Shown here: piece after piece, positions 27,287 to 36,064 of the stretch
How positions within the stretch are numbered: the first letter of the stretch is position 1
How the letters are laid out: each line of letters opens with the position of its first letter
NCBI GenBank assembly: GCA_024641335.1
Contig: JAHEDG010000014.1
Span: forward strand, 1 to 60,105
From: Candidatus Zixiibacteriota bacterium
GTDB taxonomy: Bacteria; Zixibacteria; MSB-5A5; UBA10806
Reading direction: 5' to 3'
Length of the DNA stretch: 60,105 nucleotides
Position numbers and translations under genes: made by a program
The notes under the pieces: model-generated
The model's database searches: none
The model's input: the letters and a program-made list of their open reading frames with translations, nothing else
Told to the model about the DNA's origin: nothing

Positions 27287-27540
27287 TGAGCAATGAGTTG
27301 ATCAAAAAAATGGCCGGCGAAGGGTGGATCCAGCAGTTCAGCGCGTCCGGCGATAAGCTCGAGGAAGCTATCGACAACTATACCTGGCTCGGATTCGAGG
27401 TCAGGACTATCCCGGTGAAAGATCTGGGGTGCGACGGCTGTACCGTTTGTTTCGGCGACGAAAACGACGATTCTGCGATGATTTTCACCCGGAAAGTCAG
27501 GGCCGGGCAGGACGATGAACTGTTTTCCGGCAACGATTGA
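27286..27540 (+). CDS. Small cysteine-motif protein of unknown function
   Basis: 84 residues, acidic, with one motif LGCDGCTVCF (C-x2-C-x2-C, about 47-56) that could bind a metal or Fe-S cluster. The first half (KLEEAIDNYTWLGFEVRTIPV) resembles small proteins found next to benzoyl-CoA reductase and hydrogenase genes, but I cannot name a family. It overlaps the stop of the flavoprotein by 1 nt (TGATG), so translation is probably coupled. This suggests a partner or assembly role for that enzyme. Function is unknown. Confidence 0.7.
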   Translation: MSNELIKKMAGEGWIQQFSASGDKLEEAIDNYTWLGFEVRTIPVKDLGCDGCTVCFGDENDDSAMIFTRKVRAGQDDELFSGND

Positions 27541-27579
27541 TTTGGCGTATAATATTGATGATAGAGAGAGGAGTATAAT

Positions 27580-28602
27580 ATGAAAGCCGCTGTATTCCAC
27601 GGTCCCGATCAGCCGTTGAAGATAGAAGAGGTTCCCACTCCCAAACCGGGCCGTGGCGAACTATTAATAAAAACCGCCGCCTGCGGTGTATGTCATACCG
27701 ATCTGCATTATATCGATCACGGCGTGCCGACCTTCAAAAAACCGCCGTTGATCTTGGGCCATGAGCCGTCGGGTATAGTCGCAGGGTTGGGCGAGGGGGT
27801 GACCGGTTTCAAGGAAGGGGATAGAATCCTCCTGCCCGCTGTCTTAACCTGCGGCCATTGCGATTTCTGCCGTACCGGACGGGAGAATATCTGTCTTGGT
27901 ATGGTCATGTTCGGCAACAATATCGACGGCGCCTACGCCGAATACGTGCTGGCCCCGGCCAAAGATACGTTTCATCTGCCCGATGAAATACCGTTGGAGG
28001 AAGGCTCGATTATCGCCGACGCTATCTCGACCCCGTTTCACGCTGTAAAAAACCGCGCTCAGGTCAAACCCGGGGATACTGTGGTAATTCTCGGATGCGG
28101 CGGTGTCGGTATAAATTTAGTCCAGGTGGCCGCGGCTGTGGGAGGTTCGGTCATCGCGGTTGATATCTCCCCCGAAAAGCTGGAATGGGCTAAAAAACTC
28201 GGCGCTGATATATGTATCAACCCCAAAGAGGACGAAAACTGGACTAAAACTGTCAGGAAGATGACTGGCGGAGGCGCCGATATCGCTATTGAGGCTATCG
28301 GCAACCCGTCTACAATAGAAACCGCCTTCAACTCCCTCAGGAGCGGCGGTCGGCTGGTCGTTCTGGGCTATACCAATAAAGATATCTCCTTGAACGCCGG
28401 TAAGATAATGTACCGTGAGATGGAAATTGTCGGCTCCCTCGGATGCCGTCCGGTAGACTACCCCAAGCTGATCGAGCTTTGCCGCTTAGGCAAAATCAAG
28501 GTCAAGGAGTTGGTTACCGGCAGGTATCCGATAGAGAAGATCAACGACGCTTTCGATCTTTTGCGTAACGGCAAGGGGTTGCGGTCCATTATCGTATTCT
28601 AG
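27580..28602 (+). CDS. Zinc-dependent alcohol dehydrogenase (Had-like)
   Basis: 340 residues of the medium-chain dehydrogenase family. Catalytic zinc ligands are in CGVCHTD (about 36-42) and GHE (about 61-63), structural zinc cysteines in [15 protein letters not shown], and the NAD+ fold in [29 protein letters not shown] and [12 protein letters not shown] are similar to what I recall of 6-hydroxycyclohex-1-ene-1-carbonyl-CoA dehydrogenase (Had/BzdX), which fits its place after the reductase genes. A generic alcohol dehydrogenase is possible. The site GAGAGGAG precedes the ATG, and a terminator-like hairpin follows the gene. Confidence 0.85.
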   Translation: MKAAVFHGPDQPLKIEEVPTPKPGRGELLIKTAACGVCHTDLHYIDHGVPTFKKPPLILGHEPSGIVAGLGEGVTGFKEGDRILLPAVLTCGHCDFCRTGRENICLGMVMFGNNIDGAYAEYVLAPAKDTFHLPDEIPLEEGSIIADAISTPFHAVKNRAQVKPGDTVVILGCGGVGINLVQVAAAVGGSVIAVDISPEKLEWAKKLGADICINPKEDENWTKTVRKMTGGGADIAIEAIGNPSTIETAFNSLRSGGRLVVLGYTNKDISLNAGKIMYREMEIVGSLGCRPVDYPKLIELCRLGKIKVKELVTGRYPIEKINDAFDLLRNGKGLRSIIVF

Positions 28603-28625
28603 ATACCGCGGTCGGTCTTATCGAT

Positions 28626-28688
28626 TACCGGCCGGATTGAAATCGCACTTAACCCTTGAATTCGGGCCGGTATTTTTGTTTTTTGTCT
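28626..28688 (+). terminator. Terminator-like hairpin after the alcohol dehydrogenase gene
   Basis: TACCGGCC (28626-28633) and GGCCGGTA (28665-28672) form an 8-bp stem with a long 31-nt loop, followed by TTTTTGTTTTTTG. It probably separates the reductase operon from the beta-oxidation genes, perhaps incompletely. Confidence 0.6.
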
Positions 28689-28747
28689 GGTCGGAACAGC
28701 GGTATCCGATATCGCGATTTTCTTTAACTAAACTCGGAAGGGCTGTT

Positions 28748-28873
28748 ATGAATTTCGCTTTTCCCCTGAGAGATCGACAATTGAATTTAAAACGGGATGA
28801 TCGCCATATGGCCGGTTGGTCCTCAATAGATCCGATTCAACAGATGATTTTACCTGATAACCATTTAGTGTAG
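28748..28873 (+). CDS. Possible 41-residue small protein
   Basis: A short open frame with a good GGAAGGG site 5 nt upstream of its ATG and ending just before the hydroxyacyl-CoA dehydrogenase. The product (beginning MNFAFPLRDRQLN and rich in Asp/Arg) has no signal peptide, membrane segment or recognisable motif. It could be a leader peptide or chance. Confidence 0.3.
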   Translation: MNFAFPLRDRQLNLKRDDRHMAGWSSIDPIQQMILPDNHLV

Positions 28874-28889
28874 TGATGGAGTGTTGATT

Positions 28890-29747
28890 ATGGAGATTAA
28901 GAAGGTAGGAATTTGCGGATGCGGCCTGATGGGCTCCGGCATAGCCGAGGTGGCCTCCAAAGCCGGTATGAAAGTGGTGATCCGCGAGGTCAACGATGAT
29001 TTCCTCAAAAAAGGAATGGGACGAATAGAAAAATCGCTCTCAAAGGCCGTGGAAAAAGGCAAGCTCGACGAGGCCGGCAAAAAGGCGGTACTGGATAATA
29101 TTTCCGGCACGACCGAGATCGACGACTTGAAAGACTGCGATATAGTTTGCGAAGCGATAGTAGAGAATCTCAACACCAAGCTCGAGCTTTATAAACACCT
29201 CGATACGATCGTGAAAAAAGAAGCCATTTTCGCCTCCAACACCTCATCGCTTTCGATCACCGAGATGGGCGCGGTCACCAAACGGGCCGATCAGTTCTGC
29301 GGCCTGCACTTTTTCAATCCAGTGCCGGTCATGAAATTGGTCGAAGTGGTCAAGACAGTGGCTACCTCGGATGCCACGTTCCAGACCGCCAAAACATTCG
29401 GCGAAAAGCTCGGTAAGGTGGTAGTATCCTGTCAGGATACTCCGGGGTTCGTGGTCAATCGTCTTTTGGTTCCCTACATGCTTGACGCTATCCGGGCGCT
29501 GGAGCAGGGTGTAGCCACCAAAGAGGATATAGATAACGGCATGAAATTAGGCTGCGCCTATCCGATGGGCCCGCTGGAGCTGACAGATTTCGTCGGTCTC
29601 GATACCACTTACTATATCGCCGAAATTCTTTTTGAAGAGTTCAAAGATCACCATTACGCCGCTCCCCCGCTGCTCAAGGCGATGGTCAAAGCCGGATATC
29701 ACGGCCGGAAAACAGGGCGCGGATTTTACGATTACTCAAAAAAATAG
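28890..29747 (+). CDS. hbd: 3-hydroxybutyryl-CoA dehydrogenase family enzyme
   Basis: 285 residues, the NAD(P)-dependent L-3-hydroxyacyl-CoA dehydrogenase of short-chain beta-oxidation. The Rossmann motif GICGCGLMGSGIAEV is at the N-terminus, the catalytic His is in CGLHFFNPVPVM with Glu in the preceding FASNTSSLS/VCEAIVE region, and the C-terminal dimerisation domain contains GPLELTDFVGLD. Length fits stand-alone Hbd, not the FadB fusion. The start at 28890 follows GGAG by 8 nt and is preferred to an in-frame GTG at 28881 that overlaps the site. It is the first of a tight group with crotonase and acyl-CoA dehydrogenase. Confidence 0.93.
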   Translation: MEIKKVGICGCGLMGSGIAEVASKAGMKVVIREVNDDFLKKGMGRIEKSLSKAVEKGKLDEAGKKAVLDNISGTTEIDDLKDCDIVCEAIVENLNTKLELYKHLDTIVKKEAIFASNTSSLSITEMGAVTKRADQFCGLHFFNPVPVMKLVEVVKTVATSDATFQTAKTFGEKLGKVVVSCQDTPGFVVNRLLVPYMLDAIRALEQGVATKEDIDNGMKLGCAYPMGPLELTDFVGLDTTYYIAEILFEEFKDHHYAAPPLLKAMVKAGYHGRKTGRGFYDYSKK

Positions 29748-29756
29748 GCGGGGATC

Positions 29757-30539
29757 ATGGAATATGAAAATATCAAAATCGAAAAAGAAGGTGCGGTAGC
29801 CATAGTCAGCATCGACCGTCCCAAAGTGCTCAACGCTTTAAACGACCAAACTATCGCCGAACTCGACAGCTGTTTTACGTCGATAGCCGCTGATAATAAT
29901 ATACTCTGCGTGATCCTGACCGGCGGCGGCGAAAAATCGTTTGTGGCCGGCGCCGATATCGGGGAGTTGGCTGTTTGCGACGTCGTCTCCGGCAGAGCAA
30001 AATGCGACAGGGGCCAGACCTTGCTGTTCAAAATCGAGAATCTACCCCAGCCGGTTATCGCCGCGGTTAACGGGTTCGCGCTCGGCGGGGGATGCGAGAT
30101 CGCCATGGCCTGCGATATAAGACTGGCCTCGGATAAAGCTAAAATCGGGCAGCCGGAGGTCAATCTCGGTATTATTCCCGGTTACGGGGGCACGCAGCGG
30201 CTGACCAGGCTTGTCGGTCCCGGCAAAGCCAAAGAGATGATTTTCACCGGAGATTTCGTGACCGCCCAGGAAGCTTATAGAATCGGGCTGATCGACCAGA
30301 TTTATCCGCCGGAAGAGCTTATGACCAAAGCAAAAGAGATGGCCGAAAAGATTGCCTCCAAAGGGCCGTTAGCTATAAGAGCCGCCAAAGAGGCGATCAA
30401 TCTGGGGCTCGATGTCGATCTCAAATCGGGATGCGCGCATGAAGCGGCCCTGTTTGCCGGTATCTGCGCCTCCGACGACAAAAACGAGGGGACTAACGCT
30501 TTTCTTGAAAAAAGAAAAGCGGAATTCAAGGGTAAATAA
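29757..30539 (+). CDS. crt: Enoyl-CoA hydratase (crotonase)
   Basis: 260 residues of the crotonase fold, hydrating short-chain trans-2-enoyl-CoA. The oxyanion-hole motif AGADIGEL (about 65-72), ALGGGCEIAMACD and the second catalytic Glu in GQPEVNLGIIPGYGGTQRL are intact, which marks a true hydratase. It does not resemble the ring-cleaving 6-oxocyclohexene-carbonyl-CoA hydrolase (BzdY/BamA), which is about 100 residues longer. It lies 9 bp after hbd. Confidence 0.92.
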   Translation: MEYENIKIEKEGAVAIVSIDRPKVLNALNDQTIAELDSCFTSIAADNNILCVILTGGGEKSFVAGADIGELAVCDVVSGRAKCDRGQTLLFKIENLPQPVIAAVNGFALGGGCEIAMACDIRLASDKAKIGQPEVNLGIIPGYGGTQRLTRLVGPGKAKEMIFTGDFVTAQEAYRIGLIDQIYPPEELMTKAKEMAEKIASKGPLAIRAAKEAINLGLDVDLKSGCAHEAALFAGICASDDKNEGTNAFLEKRKAEFKGK

Positions 30540-30611
30540 CCATTGTTCTAAAACCGAATGTGATTGCCTCTGGTGATGTGTCTTAAGAAAATTCTGCGCG
30601 AGGATTAACAG

Positions 30612-31757
30612 ATGAATTTCGAACTGACTGAAGATCAACTGGCGGTACGAGAAGTCGCCGTGGGGTTTGCTGAGAAAAAACTCAAACCCCGCGCCGAGGA
30701 ATTCGATTCCGAATCGAAGCTGGATATGGCTCTCATTAAGGAAATGGGAGATCTGGGTCTCATGGGGATAACGCTTCCGGAGGAATACGGCGGCGGAGCC
30801 ATGGATATGATCTCCTATATGATCACCATCGAAGAATTATCCAAAGGCTGTCCGTCGCACGCTTCGGTGGTAGCCCTGCATAATTCCCTTTACGGTTATC
30901 CGCTTTTGATGTTCGGCACGGAAGAACAGAAGAAAAAATACCTGTCCGCGGTCTGTGCCGGAGAACATATAGGGGCGTTCGCCCTGACCGAACCGGGAGC
31001 CGGCTCCGACGCCGCCGCGCTGACCACGTCATACGTAAAAAAAGACGACGGCTATATAATAAACGGCGCCAAGATTTTTATTACTATGGGATCTTTAGCC
31101 GATAGCGTGATCGTATTCGCTACGGCCAAGAGAGGCTCCGGCCCCAAGGGGATTTCCGCTTTCATAGTCGATAAGGGAACCCCCGGATACGAGGTAGGCA
31201 CGATCGAAAAGAAAATGGGTCTCAAAGGCTCCCCGACCGCCGAATTGATCTTCTCCGATTGTTTCGTTCCCGCCAAAAACCTGCTCGGCGTGGAAGGCAA
31301 AGGGTTCCGGGTGGCCATGTCGACTCTGGACGGCGGCCGGATCGGCTGCGGGGCCATGTCCGTAGGCATAGCACAGGCCGCCTTCGATATCGCCTTGAAA
31401 TATTCGAAGGAACGAGAACAGTTCGGCCAGCCTATATCGGCATTTCAAGCTATTCAATTTCATCTGGCCGATATGTCTACCATGATAGAAAACGCCCGGC
31501 TGCAGGTCTACCGGGCAGCCTGGCTCAAAGATCAGGGAAAACCGTATTCTTTGCAATCGGCCCAGGCCAAAGTCTACGCTTCGGAGATTTCGACTGCCGT
31601 AACGCATAAGGCGATTCAGATTTTAGGCGGTTACGGCTACATGCGCGAATACAATGTCGAGAGAATGTATCGTGACGCCAGAGTTATGGAGATATTCGAA
31701 GGGACATCGGAAGTCCAGCGGCTGGTAATCGCCAAACACCTCATTAAAGGTAAATAA
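30612..31757 (+). CDS. Short-chain acyl-CoA dehydrogenase (butyryl-CoA dehydrogenase type)
   Basis: 381 residues, standard length for Bcd-type enzymes. It shows FALTEPGAGSDAAAL (FAD contact), FITMGSLAD, the QILGGYGYMREYNVERMYRD stretch and the likely catalytic Glu in MEIFEGTSEVQR near residue 366. It completes, with crotonase, Hbd and the thiolase downstream, a four-step C4 beta-oxidation set. No etfAB lies adjacent, so its electron acceptor is encoded elsewhere. Confidence 0.92.
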   Translation: MNFELTEDQLAVREVAVGFAEKKLKPRAEEFDSESKLDMALIKEMGDLGLMGITLPEEYGGGAMDMISYMITIEELSKGCPSHASVVALHNSLYGYPLLMFGTEEQKKKYLSAVCAGEHIGAFALTEPGAGSDAAALTTSYVKKDDGYIINGAKIFITMGSLADSVIVFATAKRGSGPKGISAFIVDKGTPGYEVGTIEKKMGLKGSPTAELIFSDCFVPAKNLLGVEGKGFRVAMSTLDGGRIGCGAMSVGIAQAAFDIALKYSKEREQFGQPISAFQAIQFHLADMSTMIENARLQVYRAAWLKDQGKPYSLQSAQAKVYASEISTAVTHKAIQILGGYGYMREYNVERMYRDARVMEIFEGTSEVQRLVIAKHLIKGK

Positions 31758-31785
31758 CTGTATTGGCCGGGGAAAAGGACAGCTT

Positions 31786-32355
31786 ATGGCCGGAACTAAC
31801 TCTCCGGGCTTGAAAGAGATCACAGTATTCGGACGCGGAGGTCAGGGAGCGGTGATCGCAGCCGAGGCGTTGGCTGACGCTTATTTCCGCGAGGGATATC
31901 ATGTTCAGAGCTTCCCGTCGTTCGGCGTGGAACGGCGAGGAGCACCGGTTACCGCCTTCTTGCGAATCGACAACGAGTTTATATTTCTTAGAAGCATGAT
32001 CTATAACGCCGATATCGGCCTGGTTCTCTCTCCTGATATCGTCAAGGGCCCTCTATTCAGACAATCTCTGAAAGATAACGCCGCCATAGTTATTAATTCG
32101 CCGGCGCGATTACCGGAGCTTGATGGACGTTCGGCGTGGTATGTCGACGCCACAGGTATCGCTGTTTCCCACGGCCTCGGATCAAAAGCGCAGCCCCTGG
32201 TGAATACAGCCATGCTCGGGGCGTTCGCCAAGGCCGCGGGAAATCTTAAACTCGAGAATCTCTTGAGGGCGGTAGAGGAAAGCGTTCCGCATAAAGTGGA
32301 AAATAATCTTCGCGCGGTAAATGAGGCTTACGAATCGACGGTGAGTCTTGGGTAA
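31786..32355 (+). CDS. 2-oxoacid:ferredoxin oxidoreductase, gamma subunit
   Basis: 189 residues of the PorC/PorG family, the gamma subunit or domain of thiamine-diphosphate 2-oxoacid oxidoreductases. The N-terminal FGRGGQGAVIAAEALADA and SFPSFGVERRGAPV are hallmark motifs. It has AAAGGA upstream, starts 29 bp after the acyl-CoA dehydrogenase and overlaps the next gene by 8 nt. The gene order gamma, GltD-delta, alpha, beta shows one complex. Confidence 0.9.
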   Translation: MAGTNSPGLKEITVFGRGGQGAVIAAEALADAYFREGYHVQSFPSFGVERRGAPVTAFLRIDNEFIFLRSMIYNADIGLVLSPDIVKGPLFRQSLKDNAAIVINSPARLPELDGRSAWYVDATGIAVSHGLGSKAQPLVNTAMLGAFAKAAGNLKLENLLRAVEESVPHKVENNLRAVNEAYESTVSLG

Positions 32356-33988
32356 GTTTATCGTTTTTAAATCGATCGATGATATGCCGGAGATGGCGGT
32401 CAGCGAATCATCAATGGACTGGAACAAGACCGGTTCGTGGAGATCGTCGACGCCGCTGCATAAGAATATCACCCCTCCATGTAATTTCAATTGCCCCGCC
32501 GGGGAAAATATTCGCGGCTATATCGATCTTTTAAAAGATAAGAAGACCAAAGAGGCTTTCGAGCTTTTAACCGAAGCCAACCCATTCCCCGCGGTCTGCG
32601 GGCGGGTATGCTACCATCCCTGCCAGGCCAGCTGCAACCGCTCCAGTTTGGATCGGGAAATAAATGTCCGGAAGCTGGAACGATTCATCGGGGATTGGGG
32701 GATGGAGAATGTAAATAAACAGGCTCTGCCGCCGACCGCTTCCAAAAAAATAGCGATTATCGGCGCCGGACCGGCGGGACTTTCGGCGGCCTTTTACCTT
32801 CGCAAACAAGGTATCGCCGTTACCGTATATGATGAAAATTCAATGCCCGGCGGAATCCTCCGCTACGGTATACCGTCTTATAGACTTGAAAAAGATGTCC
32901 TGGCAAAAGAGTTGGATCGGGTCTTGCATGGTATCGAGTTCAAATCCAATATGCGATTCGGCTCCGATTTCGACATATCCGATCTGCTCGGTTTTGACGC
33001 CGTCTTTCTGGCCACCGGCGCGCATCTCTCCAAAACGATGAATATCGACGGCGAGAATATACCGGAGGTCGAATCAGGCTTGAATTTTCTGAAAACCGCC
33101 AATTCCAACGGGAGCGGAAACCTGAAGGGAAAAGAGGTAATCGTTGTTGGCGGAGGGAATACCGCCTGCGACACGGCCCGTTCGGCGTACCGTTTTGGAG
33201 CCAAAGTTACTCTCGTATATCGACGTACCGAGGCCCAGATGCCCGCGTTCGCCGAAGAGATAGAACAACTGAAAAAAGAACCGATAAAAATCGAATTTTT
33301 GACCGCTCCGAAGAATATCAGGAAAACCGATGGCGGCAAATTAGGTGTTACATTTATAAAAATGAAGCTCGGGCTTCCTGATAGTTCGGGACGCTCGAGA
33401 CCGGTGCCGATTGCCGATTCGGATTTCGAGATGAGCGTCGATAAGATATTCACCGCTATAGGCGAGGACCCGGATTTATCGTTTTTCGGCAATGCCCGGA
33501 TAAAAACAGGAGGCGAATTCGATTTCTCCGATATCGATGAACGTCTGAAGGCCAGGCTCTTCGTCGGCGGCGATATACTGCCCAACCCCAGAACAGTCCC
33601 TCACGCCGTCGGCTCCGGCCGTCTGGCCTCGGAGAAGATCGCGGCCTTTCTCAAAGGCGAAGTATTAACACAAAGCGAAGATATCGAGGTGATAGCCGGG
33701 CCGGGCGATATCAACTTCGATTATTTTTCGATGATAAATCTGACCAAAAGAGGTTCTCATCCGGCGGAAAGCGGATTTGCCAATATGGATGAGGCTTCCT
33801 CGGAAGCCGCCAGGTGCTTCTCCTGCGGAGTCTGCGATCATTGCGATAACTGCCATAATTTCTGTCCCGATATGGCCGTGATAAAAACATCCAACGGCTA
33901 TCATGTCAATCTCGAGTACTGCAAAGGATGCGGCATCTGCGCCCGTGAATGCCCGCGCGGCTCGCTGAAGATGGATGGCACGGAATGA
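32348..33988 (+). CDS. GltD-like NAD(P) flavoprotein fused to a PorD-type ferredoxin
   Basis: 546 residues. The N-terminus has a PorD-like segment (WNKTGSWRSSTPLH, about 26-39) running into a GltD Fe-S region (CNFNCPAGENI, CYHPCQASC). FAD and NAD(P) domains follow (GAGPAGLSAAFYLR about 140; GGGNTACDTARSA about 268). The C-terminal ~70 residues hold two ferredoxin-type motifs (CFSCGVCDHCDNCHNFCP; CKGCGICARECP). It would join the 2-oxoacid oxidoreductase to NAD(P). Azoarcus evansii has a biochemically described 2-oxoglutarate:NADP+ oxidoreductase tied to aromatic ring reduction, a likely parallel. The start is a TTG at 32348 overlapping the gamma stop. It ends in an ATGA overlap with the alpha gene. 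Confidence 0.82.
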   Translation: MGKFIVFKSIDDMPEMAVSESSMDWNKTGSWRSSTPLHKNITPPCNFNCPAGENIRGYIDLLKDKKTKEAFELLTEANPFPAVCGRVCYHPCQASCNRSSLDREINVRKLERFIGDWGMENVNKQALPPTASKKIAIIGAGPAGLSAAFYLRKQGIAVTVYDENSMPGGILRYGIPSYRLEKDVLAKELDRVLHGIEFKSNMRFGSDFDISDLLGFDAVFLATGAHLSKTMNIDGENIPEVESGLNFLKTANSNGSGNLKGKEVIVVGGGNTACDTARSAYRFGAKVTLVYRRTEAQMPAFAEEIEQLKKEPIKIEFLTAPKNIRKTDGGKLGVTFIKMKLGLPDSSGRSRPVPIADSDFEMSVDKIFTAIGEDPDLSFFGNARIKTGGEFDFSDIDERLKARLFVGGDILPNPRTVPHAVGSGRLASEKIAAFLKGEVLTQSEDIEVIAGPGDINFDYFSMINLTKRGSHPAESGFANMDEASSEAARCFSCGVCDHCDNCHNFCPDMAVIKTSNGYHVNLEYCKGCGICARECPRGSLKMDGTE

Positions 33989-35139
33989 AACGGGTGATCT
34001 CCGGAAATGAAGCCGCTTCGCTGGCGGTCAAACTCTCCAGGGTGCAGGTGATCTCCGCCTACCCTATCACGCCGCAAACCACCATAGCGGAAAAGCTCTC
34101 GGAGCTTTGCGGGTCGGGGGAGCTGGACGCCAAATTCGTCAAGGTCGAGTCGGAGCATTCCGCTATGGCCACATTAATAGGAGCGTCATCGACCGGCGTA
34201 AGAACCTTCACCGCCACCTCGGCCCAGGGGCTGGCCCTGATGCACGAACTACTTTTCTGGGCTTCGGGAGCCAGACTGCCGATCGTGTTGGTTGACGTTA
34301 ACCGGGCCATGGCCGCGCCCTGGACTATCTGGTGCGATCAGACTGATTCGCTCGCCCAGCGGGATACCGGTTTTTTGCAATTCTACTGCTGGTCGAACCA
34401 GGAAATTTTAGATAGCGTCATCTGCGCTTTTAAGATTGCCGAGAAACTTCTTCTGCCCTGTATGGTTTGTTACGACGGCTTTTATATTTCCCATACCCAC
34501 GAGGCGGTGGAGATACCGGAGCAGTCGGATGTTGATAAGTTCCTTCCTCCCAGAGACGCGGAATACCGTCTAGATACGAAAGATCCCCGGACTTTCTCCG
34601 GCGGAACATTGCCGGCCAATTTCATGGAAATTCGTTATAAGCTTCAGAAGGCCTTCGAAAAAGCGCCTGATGTCATCAATACGACTTACGGCGAGTTCGA
34701 TAAATTATTCGGCCGTTCCTATAGCGCCGTGGAGCCGTATTATACAGACGACGCCGAAGCTGTTTTACTGGCCTCCGGATCGGCAGCCTCGACCGCCTTT
34801 CACGCGATTAGGAAGATGCGGCAATCGGGCATCAAAGCCGGACTGCTGCGATTGAGGCAATTCAGGCCGTTCCCGGAAAAGGAACTGCTCTCATATCTGA
34901 AGCCGAATATAAAATACGGTGTTCTCGATCGAGATCTCTCCCCCGGCACCGGCGGAGTAATCGCCCAGGAGATCAGGGCGATACTGAATCGAAACAATGT
35001 CCGGATAGATATAAACGAATTCATAGCCGGCCTGGGCGGCCGGGATATTACCGTTGATAATGTAACGGAGATATTATTGAAAGTGCGTGATGATAAGGGC
35101 GATAAACTCCAGATCAACTGGGTGGGATTGAAGAACTGA
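33985..35139 (+). CDS. 2-oxoacid:ferredoxin oxidoreductase, alpha subunit
   Basis: 384 residues of the PorA family. AYPITPQTTIAE (about 25-36) and ESEHSAMATLIGAS carry residues of the thiamine-diphosphate site contributed by domain I, TATSAQGLALMHE is a further hallmark, and the C-terminal transketolase-C-like domain is complete. It resembles pyruvate-type PorA more than KorA, but substrate preference cannot be fixed from this. The ATG at 33985 overlaps the preceding stop by 4 nt, and beta begins 1 bp after the stop. Confidence 0.9.
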   Translation: MKRVISGNEAASLAVKLSRVQVISAYPITPQTTIAEKLSELCGSGELDAKFVKVESEHSAMATLIGASSTGVRTFTATSAQGLALMHELLFWASGARLPIVLVDVNRAMAAPWTIWCDQTDSLAQRDTGFLQFYCWSNQEILDSVICAFKIAEKLLLPCMVCYDGFYISHTHEAVEIPEQSDVDKFLPPRDAEYRLDTKDPRTFSGGTLPANFMEIRYKLQKAFEKAPDVINTTYGEFDKLFGRSYSAVEPYYTDDAEAVLLASGSAASTAFHAIRKMRQSGIKAGLLRLRQFRPFPEKELLSYLKPNIKYGVLDRDLSPGTGGVIAQEIRAILNRNNVRIDINEFIAGLGGRDITVDNVTEILLKVRDDKGDKLQINWVGLKN

Positions 35140-35140
35140 T

Positions 35141-36064
35141 ATGGATCGCGAACTTTTGAACGATAATGATTTTTTGCGGGACAGCGGCTTTTGCGGGCAT
35201 ACCGCCTGTCCGGGATGCGGCGAGAAGATCCTGCTTCGACACGTGCTCGATGTTTTAGGTCCGGAAACCGTGATCGCCGCACCCGCCGGATGCGCCGCTG
35301 TTACCGACGGTATTTTTCCTCATACTGTTTCTCCGGTGCCGTTTCTGCATACCGCCTTCGGAGCCGTAGCCTCGGGAGCCGCCGGCGTTCGGGCCGGCCT
35401 CGACATGTCGGGCAGAGAGAATGTCACCGTCCTGGCCTGGGCCGGCGACGGAGCGACATTCGATATAGGCCTGGGGCCGCTCTCGGCTATCGCCGAGAGA
35501 AATGAGAATATCATTTATGTTTGCTATGATAACGAAGCCTACATGAACACCGGGGTACAGCGAAGCTCGGCCACGCCGTCGGGAAGCTGGACAACCACAA
35601 CTCCGTCGGGACGATTGAAATCGGAGCCGAAGAAAAATATCGATCTCATAATGGCCTCACATAAGATCCCGTACGTGGCCACGGCCTCGCCCGCGTTCCT
35701 GGACGATCTGAAAATGAAAGTGGCCAAAGCGAAACGATTAACCGGATTTAGATTTTTGCGTCTTTTCTCCCCCTGTCCGCCCGGCTGGAAATCGGATCCC
35801 GCTGATAGCATAACGCTGGCCAGGCTGGCGGTCGAATCCAATATATTCCCGCTTTTCGAAATCGAGGACGGCGAGCGCTGGTCGCTGTCATACGAATCAT
35901 CGGGCGTTCCTGTTGCCCGATATCTGAAAACGCAGGGACGGTTCAGGTATCTTTCCGATGACGATATGGCCCGAATTCAGCGGGAAACCGATCGCGATTA
36001 CAATCGCTTGAAATCACTCCATCAATATAACGGCTATCAAAAGATCGTAGTGGAGGAGCAATGA
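35141..36064 (+). CDS. 2-oxoacid:ferredoxin oxidoreductase, beta subunit
   Basis: 307 residues of the PorB family, the thiamine-diphosphate-binding subunit. GHTACPGCGEK (about 19-29) supplies cluster cysteines, WAGDGATFDIGL is the Mg/TPP motif, and NEAYMNTGVQRSSATP is the PorB signature next to the cofactor. Only some of the four PorB cluster cysteines are obvious by eye. Its stop overlaps the next start (ATGA at 36061-36064), so the acyltransferase below is translationally coupled to this oxidoreductase. Confidence 0.9.
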   Translation: MDRELLNDNDFLRDSGFCGHTACPGCGEKILLRHVLDVLGPETVIAAPAGCAAVTDGIFPHTVSPVPFLHTAFGAVASGAAGVRAGLDMSGRENVTVLAWAGDGATFDIGLGPLSAIAERNENIIYVCYDNEAYMNTGVQRSSATPSGSWTTTTPSGRLKSEPKKNIDLIMASHKIPYVATASPAFLDDLKMKVAKAKRLTGFRFLRLFSPCPPGWKSDPADSITLARLAVESNIFPLFEIEDGERWSLSYESSGVPVARYLKTQGRFRYLSDDDMARIQRETDRDYNRLKSLHQYNGYQKIVVEEQ

